A stretch of 33,879 bases of DNA from Candidatus Bacteroides intestinavium (GTDB lineage Bacteria; Bacteroidota; Bacteroidia; Bacteroidales; Bacteroidaceae): NCBI GenBank assembly GCA_019118325.1, contig DWZE01000020.1, positions 1-33,879 of the forward strand, in the 5' to 3' direction. Under the pieces are notes generated by a model. The model saw nothing but the letters and a program-made list of their open reading frames with translations. It ran no database searches and was not told where the DNA came from. A program made the position numbers and the translations under genes. Positions 17,412-24,176 of the stretch are shown piece by piece (position 1 is the stretch's first letter; every line of letters begins with the position of its first letter).

Positions 17412-17528
17412 AACTCTGAAACTTGGCCGTAGATGAGTTGCTTAACACGAATAAGTTCAGTAAACGCCTGCGCTATAGCGTGGGCGGAACTTATCTGTTA
17501 AGCAGGGTTAGGCCAAGTACCCAGAGTT
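17412..17528. repeat. Large imperfect hairpin with an attC-like core
   Basis: Nested arms pair almost end to end. AACTCTG pairs with CAGAGTT (17412-17418/17522-17528) and ACTTGGCC with GGCCAAGT (17421-17428/17511-17518). TGCTTAACA pairs with TGTTAAGCA (17439-17447/17496-17504) and ATAAGTTC with GAACTTAT (17451-17458/17487-17494). CGCC pairs with GGCG, and the tip is the palindrome CGCTATAGCG (17471-17480). AGTAAA at 17459-17464 has no partner. The inner 66 bp fit the integron attC layout: R'' GCTTAAC (RYYYAAC), R' GTTAAGC (GTTRRRY), an unpaired spacer CGA/C, an L-arm, and extra unpaired bases. A MITE or regulatory leader RNA is the alternative. Confidence 0.7.
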
Positions 17529-17624
17529 AGATAAGGGAAGTCCGCGCTTCTCTTTTGTCTATACTCTTGGTCACTTGGCTTCCCTGCATTAGAATAGATT
17601 AGCCTGCGCACAAACATGTAGCGC

Positions 17625-18317
17625 ATGAACCCATCCACCCCGACTTCCTCCGCTCCCCGGCGGATCAAGTCCAAGGAGCGCGTGTCCACCTACGGCGAGG
17701 TCTTCACGGCCGACCGCGAGGTGAACGCCATGCTCGACCTCGTGAAGCAGGAGACGGAGCGCATCGATTCGCGTTTCCTGGAACCCGCCTGCGGCAACGG
17801 AAATTTCCTTGCCAAGATACTGGAGCGCAAGCTGGCCGTTGTCCGCCGACGACACGCCGCCTCGCGCCCCGACTACGAACTCTACGCCCTCATTGCCGCC
17901 GCCAGCCTCTATGGCATCGAACTGCTGGAGGACAACGTGGCCGAATGCCGCGAACGGCTCTACGCCCTCTTCCGCGACACCTACCTGCCCCTCTTCCCAA
18001 CAACCGACCCCGCAGGCGACTACCTGCGGAGCATCCGTTACGTCTTCCGCCGCAACATTCTGTGGGGCGACGCCCTGACCCTGCGCACGCCGGACGGACA
18101 CGAAGCCATCACCTTCAGCGAGTGGACGGCCGTCAACGGCAGCGGCCTCATCAAACGGCGCGACTTCGAACTGGACATGCTCCTCAAAAACCAGCCCATG
18201 GCCGGCCCCAACCTCTTCTCCGACCTGGGCGACGAAGCCTTCATCCCCACCCCCAAGGCCGAATATCCCTTGATTCACTACCTGAAAATCCATACCCAAG
18301 ATGCAGAACCGCTATAA
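17625..18317 (+). CDS. Methyltransferase-like subunit with AdoMet motif but no catalytic NPPY
   Basis: The 230-residue protein resembles the N-terminal part of N6-adenine methyltransferases. TYGEVFTADREVNAMLDLV precedes the AdoMet-binding motif I FLEPACGNGNFL at 51-62. No motif IV (N/D-PP-Y/F) follows, so it is unlikely to methylate DNA alone. It could be an accessory or dimer partner for the next gene, whose N-terminus is similar (DEVFTPPVVANRMLDLL, then FLDPACKTGVFL). The pair may come from an old duplication. It overlaps the next gene by 17 bp. The start at 17625 is supported by a stop codon two codons upstream. A leader of about 255 nt with a large hairpin precedes it. The reading frame is clean, so it is not obviously a pseudogene. 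Confidence 0.8.
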   Translation: MNPSTPTSSAPRRIKSKERVSTYGEVFTADREVNAMLDLVKQETERIDSRFLEPACGNGNFLAKILERKLAVVRRRHAASRPDYELYALIAAASLYGIELLEDNVAECRERLYALFRDTYLPLFPTTDPAGDYLRSIRYVFRRNILWGDALTLRTPDGHEAITFSEWTAVNGSGLIKRRDFELDMLLKNQPMAGPNLFSDLGDEAFIPTPKAEYPLIHYLKIHTQDAEPL

Positions 18318-19806
18318 CCCCGACGTCCTGTCGTGCCTGGCCAACCTGAGCAACGACGAAGTCTTTACCCCGCCCGTCGTGGCCAACCGCATGCTGGACC
18401 TCCTGCCTCCCGACCTGTGGAGCAACCCGCAGGCCACCTTCCTGGACCCGGCGTGCAAGACGGGCGTTTTCCTCCGCGAGATAGCCCGGCGGCTAATAGT
18501 GGGCCTGGCCACGCAAATCCCCGACGTGCAGGAGCGGGTGAACCACATCATGACCCGCCAGCTCTTCGGCCTGCCCATCACGGAGCTGACCTCCCTGCTC
18601 TCCCGCCGCAGCCTCTATTGCAGCAAGCGGGCCAACGGACGCTACTCCGTCTGCACCGCCTTCACCGACGAGCAGGGAAACATCCGCTACACGCCCCAAC
18701 AACATACCTGGGAACGGGGACGCTGCCGCTTCTGCGGCGCCAGCCAGGAGGTGTACGAACGCGAAGAGGGTAGCGAAACGTATGCCTATCAGTTCATTCA
18801 TTCCCTCCAACCGGAAAATATATTCAATATGAAGTTTGATGTGATTATCGGGAATCCGCCGTATCAGCTGGAAGATGGAGGGAATAATACCAGTGCCACA
18901 CCTATATACAATTTATTTGTAGAACAAGCTAAAAAACTACACCCTACCTATTTATGCATGATTATTCCTTCCCGTTGGTATTGTGGAGGAAGAGGTCTGG
19001 ATGATTTTAGAAAAAATATGCTGGAGGACAAACATCTGAGAGTAATATACGACTACAAGAAGAGTCAAGATTGTTTTCCTGGCATCAGAAATGGCGGCGG
19101 TATATGTTATTTTCTTTGGGACAGCACTTATTCATCCGACAATGTAAAAGTATTCAATCATAATGATGAAAGGCATATCACCGAAGTCATAAGACCTAAA
19201 TTGGAATTTGGATTAGACTTCTTCATACGAGACTCATTTACAAGAAATATCGTCAAGAAGGTCCTTTCACTTAACGAAATGATGTTATCCTCCAAGGTTT
19301 TCAGTCAAAAGCCATACGGACTACGAACGAACTTCATGGATTTTAAAGACAATGGAGAAATCAAACTGTATACCAAGAAATCCAAATCTGGATTTGGATA
19401 TATTCCACAAAAGTACATATCGAAAAATATAGATACTTTAGACAAATGGAAGGTCGTTACATCAAGATCTACTTCCGTACCAGAAGAAGATAACGGACAA
19501 GTTTTAAGAATGTCCCAAACTTTCATAGTAGAACCTAATGCAGTAGTTACAGAATCATATGTTGTTATAGATGTATTTGACACAGAAGAAGAAGCAAGGA
19601 ATTGTTTTTCCTATATAAAAACAAAATTCGTTAGACTATTATGCCAAGTAACGATTGTTTCTCCCGATGTTTCAATTCGAACATTTAAACTCGTCCCTCT
19701 CCAAGACTTCTCCCACCCTTGGACCGATGAGATGCTCTACAAGAAATACGCCCTGACAGACGAAGAAATCACCTTCATTGAAAGTATGATTCGACCGATG
19801 GAATAA
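18301..19806 (+). CDS. N6-adenine DNA methyltransferase (Eco57I-like)
   Basis: This 501-residue enzyme should methylate adenine in a specific DNA sequence. Motif I FLDPACKTGVFL lies at 47-58 and the catalytic motif IV NPPY at 185-188. Between them C107, C118, C142 and C145 (CX10C and RCRFCG) may form a zinc-binding ribbon. The rest, about 200-470, is the probable target-recognition region. Base composition shifts within the gene: it is GC-rich to about 18780, distinctly AT-rich to about 19690, then GC-rich again. The AT-rich part begins just before motif IV and covers the recognition region, which suggests allelic replacement. It overlaps the upstream subunit by 17 bp and is followed by the 22-bp repeat array. 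Confidence 0.9.
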   Translation: MQNRYNPDVLSCLANLSNDEVFTPPVVANRMLDLLPPDLWSNPQATFLDPACKTGVFLREIARRLIVGLATQIPDVQERVNHIMTRQLFGLPITELTSLLSRRSLYCSKRANGRYSVCTAFTDEQGNIRYTPQQHTWERGRCRFCGASQEVYEREEGSETYAYQFIHSLQPENIFNMKFDVIIGNPPYQLEDGGNNTSATPIYNLFVEQAKKLHPTYLCMIIPSRWYCGGRGLDDFRKNMLEDKHLRVIYDYKKSQDCFPGIRNGGGICYFLWDSTYSSDNVKVFNHNDERHITEVIRPKLEFGLDFFIRDSFTRNIVKKVLSLNEMMLSSKVFSQKPYGLRTNFMDFKDNGEIKLYTKKSKSGFGYIPQKYISKNIDTLDKWKVVTSRSTSVPEEDNGQVLRMSQTFIVEPNAVVTESYVVIDVFDTEEEARNCFSYIKTKFVRLLCQVTIVSPDVSIRTFKLVPLQDFSHPWTDEMLYKKYALTDEEITFIESMIRPME

Positions 19807-19833
19807 AAAGCACCCGCCCAACCCTCCGTCTGT

Positions 19834-20053
19834 AGTTGCCCGACTACCTTTCTGTAGTTGCCCAACTACAGACGACGAGTTGCCCAACTACAGACGGTGA
19901 GTTGCCCAACTACAGGCGACAAGTTGCCCAACTACTTCCATGCAGTCGGGCAAATAGCAACGAGCGGCCGGGCAAGTACCGGTTTCTCTTCGGCCAACCG
20001 GACGCTGACATTTGCCCGACTACCCATCTGTAGTTGCCCGAATGACAAATATA
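19834..20053. repeat. 22-bp tandem array, ten in-phase units
   Basis: Unit starts fall every 22 bp, at 19834, 19856, 19878, 19900, 19922, 19944, 19966, 19988, 20010 and 20032. The conserved core is AGTTGCCCRACTAC. Units 1-5 are strong and 9-10 good; 6-8 are degenerate, with 6 and 7 carrying CGGGCAA, the core in reverse. The best copies are palindromic: GTAGTTG-CC-CAACTAC. The array starts 28 bp after the methyltransferase stop and ends 11 bp before the chosen start of the helicase gene. Repeats are contiguous with no spacers, so this is not CRISPR. It could be an operator array, an RNA structure or a length-variable minisatellite. Confidence 0.9.
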
Positions 20054-20064
20054 AACTATACCTT

Positions 20065-22560
20065 ATGCTTATGACACCTGTTACCTTCTTCCCCCAGCGT
20101 CCCGACGTAACTCCCGAGATATACGCCTACGAGGACACAAACCCGCAATACAGCGGCCTGCTGAAAGTAGGCTACACCACAGTCGGCGTGCAGCAACGCA
20201 TCCGCCAGCAATACCCCACGCTGCGCCCCGGCCCCCTGCCCTACATCGTCCGCTACGAAGCCTCCGCCATGCGCGAAGACGGCACCACCTTCACCGACCA
20301 CGACGTGCACGACCGCCTGCGCCGCATGAAGAACGTTGACAACCCTGCGGGCGAATGGTTCCGCTGCACGGTACAAGACGTGCGACAGGCCGTGGAAGCC
20401 GTGCGCCGCCGGGACGACACCGACCTGGCCCGCACCGAGACCTTCCGCATGCGCCCCGAACAGCAGGAGGCCGTGGAGAAGACCGCCGCCTACTTCGAGC
20501 ACAGCCGACGCGAAAGCCCCGACAAGCCGCCCCACTTTCTCTGGAACTGCAAGATGCGCTTCGGCAAGACCTTTGCCGCCTACCAGCTGGCCCGACGCAT
20601 GGGCTGGACGCGCCTGTTGGTACTGACCTTCAAGCCCGCCGTGCGAAACGCCTGGGAAACGGACCTGCTGACCCACCGCGACTTCGAGGGCTGGCAGTTC
20701 GTCACCCGCGGCGGCACCCTCACGGCAGAGGACGTGGACAAGGACCGCCCCGTGGTGTGCTTCGGCTCGTTCCAGGACCTGCTGGGACGCAACCGGACAG
20801 GCGGCATCAAGGAACGGAACGAATGGATACACCTGTGGAACTGGGACTGCGTCATCCTGGACGAATATCACTACGGAGCCTGGCGCGAGCACGCCAAGGA
20901 CCTCTTTGCCGCCGAGGACCGGAGGGAACGCGAGTTTGCCGAGGGAGAAGGACTGACCGACTTCGACGAAGACATCCTGCCCATCACCACCGACGCCTAC
21001 CTCTACCTGTCCGGCACTCCCTTCCGCGCCATCAGTTCGGGCGAATTCATCGAAGAGCAAATCTACAACTGGACCTACAGCGACGAGCAGCACGCCAAGG
21101 CTGCCTGGACGGGACCGGACAATCCCTACGCCGCCCTGCCACGCATGGTGCTGATGACCTACCAGCTGCCTGACGCGCTGCGCTCGGTGGCCCTGGCGGG
21201 CGAGTTCAACGAGTTCGACCTCAACACCTTCTTCAAGGCCGAGGGCGAAGGCAGCCAGGCCGCCTTCCTCTACAAGGACGAGGTACAGAAATGGCTGGAC
21301 CTCATCCGCGGCGCCTATGCGGAAAACATGGTCTCCGACCTGAAGCTGCGCGCGGAGCGTCCGCCCATGCCGTTCTCGCACGCGCCGCTGCTCGAGGTGC
21401 TGAACCACACGTTCTGGTTCCTGCCCAGCGTGGCCGCCTGCCACGCCATGCGCAATCTGCTGGCCGAACGTCAGAACCGCTTCTACCACGACTACCGGAT
21501 AGTGGTGGCGGCCGGCAGCGAAGGGTGCATCGGCGCAGAAGCCCTGGGCCCGGTGCTGGAAGCCATGGCCCGGCCGCTGGAGAGCAAGACCATCACCTTG
21601 TCCTGCGGCAAGCTGACCACGGGCGTCACCGTGAAGCCGTGGACGGGCATCTTCATACTGCGCAACTCGTCCAGCCCGGAAACCTACTTCCAGGCTGCCT
21701 TCCGCGTGCAAAGCCCGTGGACGCTGCAAAACCCGGACGGGCTCTCGCCCAACCGCACCGTTATCCTGAAGGAGGAATGCTACGTGTTCGACTTCGCCCC
21801 GGACCGCGCCCTGCGCCAGATAGCCGAATACAGCTGCCGCCTCAACGTGGACGAGTCCAACCCGGAGAAAAAGGTGGAGGAGTTCATACGCTTCCTGCCC
21901 GTGCTGGCCTACGACGGCAGCCACATGAAGCAGATAGACGCAGCCGGCATCCTGGACATGGCCCTGAGCGGCACCAGCGCCACCCTGCTGGCCCGCCGCT
22001 GGGAAAGCGCCCTGTTGGTGAACGTGGACAACCTCACCCTGCGCCGCCTGATGGACACGCCCGAAGCCCTGCGCGCGCTGATGAACATCGAAGGCTTCCG
22101 CACGCTGAACCGCGACATCGAGACCATCATCAACAAGTCCGATGCCGTGAAGAAAGCCAAGCGCGAAGCGGACGCCCACCTATCCAAAGAAAAGAAAAAG
22201 GAACTGACGCAGGAAGAGAAGGAATACCGGAGCCTGCGCAAGCAGATTCAGGACAAGCTCATCAAGTTTGCCACGCGCATACCCGTCTTCATGTACCTGA
22301 CGGACTACCGGGAACGCAGCCTGAAGGATGTCATCACACAGTTGGAACCGGGCCTGTTCCGCAAGGTGACGGGCCTGACGCAGCAGGACTTCGAGTTGCT
22401 CGTGTCGCTCGGCGTGTTCAACGGCCCGCTGATGAACGACGCCGTCTACAAGTTCAAACGCTATGAGGATGCCAGCCTGGACTACACCGGCATCAACCGC
22501 CATGCGGGCGAGTCTATCGGCCTGTATGACACGGTAATAGAAGAGCCGGCCTATACGTAG
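20065..22560 (+). CDS. GIY-YIG (T5orf172) nuclease-helicase fusion, putative restriction subunit
   Basis: The 831-residue protein joins a nuclease-like and a helicase domain. Residues 18-101 fit a T5orf172/GIY-YIG domain: Y20/Y22, LLKVGYTT (32-39), R45, H79 and H82, and GEWF with E97. From about 150 a superfamily 2 helicase follows. Its Walker A is KMRFGKT at 163-169, DEYH (266-269) is the DEAD-like box, and SGTPF lies beyond. PETYFQAAFRVQSPW fits the motif VI region. A charged helical segment (KKAKREADAHLSKEKKKEL) precedes the C-terminal domain. An open frame extends upstream through the repeat array to 19858, but that part only translates repeats, so ATG 20065 (or 20071) is preferred. With the methyltransferases it should form a restriction-modification or defence unit. 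The end overlaps the convergent gene by 10 bp. Confidence 0.88.
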   Translation: MLMTPVTFFPQRPDVTPEIYAYEDTNPQYSGLLKVGYTTVGVQQRIRQQYPTLRPGPLPYIVRYEASAMREDGTTFTDHDVHDRLRRMKNVDNPAGEWFRCTVQDVRQAVEAVRRRDDTDLARTETFRMRPEQQEAVEKTAAYFEHSRRESPDKPPHFLWNCKMRFGKTFAAYQLARRMGWTRLLVLTFKPAVRNAWETDLLTHRDFEGWQFVTRGGTLTAEDVDKDRPVVCFGSFQDLLGRNRTGGIKERNEWIHLWNWDCVILDEYHYGAWREHAKDLFAAEDRREREFAEGEGLTDFDEDILPITTDAYLYLSGTPFRAISSGEFIEEQIYNWTYSDEQHAKAAWTGPDNPYAALPRMVLMTYQLPDALRSVALAGEFNEFDLNTFFKAEGEGSQAAFLYKDEVQKWLDLIRGAYAENMVSDLKLRAERPPMPFSHAPLLEVLNHTFWFLPSVAACHAMRNLLAERQNRFYHDYRIVVAAGSEGCIGAEALGPVLEAMARPLESKTITLSCGKLTTGVTVKPWTGIFILRNSSSPETYFQAAFRVQSPWTLQNPDGLSPNRTVILKEECYVFDFAPDRALRQIAEYSCRLNVDESNPEKKVEEFIRFLPVLAYDGSHMKQIDAAGILDMALSGTSATLLARRWESALLVNVDNLTLRRLMDTPEALRALMNIEGFRTLNRDIETIINKSDAVKKAKREADAHLSKEKKKELTQEEKEYRSLRKQIQDKLIKFATRIPVFMYLTDYRERSLKDVITQLEPGLFRKVTGLTQQDFELLVSLGVFNGPLMNDAVYKFKRYEDASLDYTGINRHAGESIGLYDTVIEEPAYT

Positions 22561-23729
22561 CGGAAGTCCACCGTGCACCGCCCGGCTATCGAACGCCCGG
22601 ACAGGGGGGTCACCGCCGTCCACAGGGCCAGGTCGTCCACCGTCGCCGGATAGGGCCTGCCGCCGATGAGGGCTTCCTCCACGGCTTTCAGCATCACGTA
22701 GTCCATGCCCTCGTGGTGACGGTCGGCCTCCAAGGCTTCCCGGCCCCAACGGGTCCAATAGTCATGTTCGTAACGGGACAGCCAGGGAGCGTCGTCCTCC
22801 CAACGCTCGGCCTTGTCGGGACCTTCCACATAGATGCGGCGGGTGTCTCCCTGCCACAAGCCCCGGGTGCCCTGCACCTCGAAATCCAGGCTGCGCGGCC
22901 GGGGCAAGGTGGTGTCATGCGTCAGGGTAACGAGGACGCCGCGCTCCGTCTCCAGCTGGGTGATGACCACGTCGCCCAAAGTGACCCGCACGCGGTCGTC
23001 GCCCCCCAACTCGCGGATGCGGTGCAACAGTCCGGCGGGCTTCGAGGCAAACGAGGTCAGGCGCAGCATCCGGTCGGTGCGGTTGATGCCGCCTATCAGG
23101 CACAAGGGTGCCAGGCCGTGCGTGGGATAGACATCGGCGTTCTGCTCGCGGTAGAAACGGGCCCGCCACACGCTCTCCGTGTTCTTGCGGTTGCCCAGGT
23201 GTCCTTCGTCGTCCAGGAGCAGGTCGCGCAAGTCATGCCTGTATCCGCCACGCATGTGGACAATCTCGCCCAACACGCCCGCCTGCACCAAGTTGTAAAC
23301 GGAAAGGATATCACGCCGGAACAGCGTATTCTCCAACGGGAATACCGACAGCCCGGTCTGCCGGACCAAGGCGGACAAGGGAGCATACTCCCCTTCCGCC
23401 AGTCCACCCTTGATTTCAAGGGCCACCCTGCAACCGGCCTTGATGCAATCCACCGCATGCCGCACGTGGAAAGCCCAAGGCGAGGCTACCACCACCAGTT
23501 CCGGACGTTGCTCGTCCAACATGCGCAGATAATCGTCCGTCCCCCGGGCGTAGCAGGCAATGCCGCAAGGCATATCCTTCGCCTCCAGGCAAGGATCGGC
23601 CACGGCCACGATCCGGAAAAAAGGAATCCGCCGCAACAGGGCGAACAGTTGTTTGCCGCGATACCCCAATCCGATACAAGCGGTCCGCACCGGGGACGTG
23701 AAACGGACTTTATCCATAATCATCTTCAT
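22551..23729 (-). CDS. Gfo/Idh/MocA family protein, GH109-like
   Basis: The 392-residue protein has an N-terminal dinucleotide-binding Rossmann fold: RTACIGLGYRGKQ near 15-27, then VVVASPWAFHVRHAVDCIKAG and ALEIKGG. The C-terminal half carries the pattern of glycoside hydrolase family 109: GGYRHDLRDLL, WRARFY and a YPTHGLAPLCLIGGINRTDRM block. GH109 enzymes such as alpha-N-acetylgalactosaminidase use bound NAD+ in an oxidation-elimination mechanism. Unlike many GH109 proteins, I see no Tat or lipoprotein signal, so it may be cytoplasmic. An ordinary sugar dehydrogenase is the alternative. It is convergent with the helicase gene (10-bp overlap) and appears to stand alone. Confidence 0.85.
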   Translation of the reverse strand: MKMIMDKVRFTSPVRTACIGLGYRGKQLFALLRRIPFFRIVAVADPCLEAKDMPCGIACYARGTDDYLRMLDEQRPELVVVASPWAFHVRHAVDCIKAGCRVALEIKGGLAEGEYAPLSALVRQTGLSVFPLENTLFRRDILSVYNLVQAGVLGEIVHMRGGYRHDLRDLLLDDEGHLGNRKNTESVWRARFYREQNADVYPTHGLAPLCLIGGINRTDRMLRLTSFASKPAGLLHRIRELGGDDRVRVTLGDVVITQLETERGVLVTLTHDTTLPRPRSLDFEVQGTRGLWQGDTRRIYVEGPDKAERWEDDAPWLSRYEHDYWTRWGREALEADRHHEGMDYVMLKAVEEALIGGRPYPATVDDLALWTAVTPLSGRSIAGRCTVDFRYV

Positions 23730-23783
23730 CTTGAGTTGATAAGTAGATGTTGATATTCAGTTTATATGATAAATAGGAATTTA

Positions 23784-23939
23784 GCGGGCTTTGCCCGCAG
23801 GAGTTAAAAGGAGTTAGACGGAGTTATCGCTCCGCTTGGGGGAGTTAAAGGCCAATACCACATTTGCATCGCTGATGCCGGAAATCGCCGGACCCACTAT
23901 TGGCCTATAACTCCCTCTAACTCCTTATAACTCCCTCCC
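23784..23939. repeat. GGAGTTA-rich inverted-repeat element, copy 1
   Basis: After a GCGGGC-TTT-GCCCGC hairpin (23784-23798), units of GGAGTTARAA repeat with about 10-bp period from 23800. The complementary TATAACTCCCTCTAACTCC arm follows at 23906-23939. GGCCAATA at 23850-23857 pairs with TATTGGCC at 23898-23905. The whole element aligns with the reverse complement of copy 2 at 26504-26643, including the shared core ATCGCCGGACC. It looks like a small dispersed palindromic element. Confidence 0.85.
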
Positions 23940-23949
23940 ATCCCTCAAA

Positions 23950-23984
23950 GATAAATTATCATTTAATTCTTGTGACTTACTTAC
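23950..23984 (+). repeat. 35-bp dispersed repeat, copy A
   Basis: This segment, beginning GATAAATTATCATTTAATTC and ending GACTTACTTAC, recurs at 31617-31651 in the same orientation with one mismatch in 35 bp. The flanks of the copies are unrelated. Confidence 0.85.
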
Positions 23985-24080
23985 TTGCCACAAATATAAG
24001 TCTTTTCTGCCAAACGGTCAAAATCTCTCTCCCAAAAACATCGGGAAACAAGGCCCCTGCTTCCTCCGTCCGGACAGGTA

Positions 24081-24168
24081 TATCTCCGGACGAACACGCT
24101 GATATCTCCGCCCACGCACAGAGATATCTCCGTCCATGCACGCTGATATCTCCGTCCAGAGGCCGGGT
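24081..24168. repeat. 22-bp tandem array, four units
   Basis: TATCTCCG starts at 24081, 24103, 24125 and 24147, exactly 22 bp apart. The full units share TATCTCCGYCCAYGCAC; the last is partial. The array lies just beyond the sensor-kinase stop at 24177. The period equals that of the unrelated array at 19834. There are no spacers. Confidence 0.85.
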
Positions 24169-24176
24169 CTATCCAC

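Noticed and set aside
19834..20053. CRISPR array
   Set aside because: Units are contiguous 22-bp repeats with no variable spacers, and no cas genes are nearby.
19858..20064. Extended N-terminus of the GIY-YIG/helicase protein
   Set aside because: These codons only translate the 22-bp repeat array. Domain similarity begins after ATG 20065.
20056..22179. Minus-strand open frame of 707 codons opposite the helicase
   Set aside because: It is antisense to a protein with clear Walker A and DEYH motifs, and low-complexity in composition.
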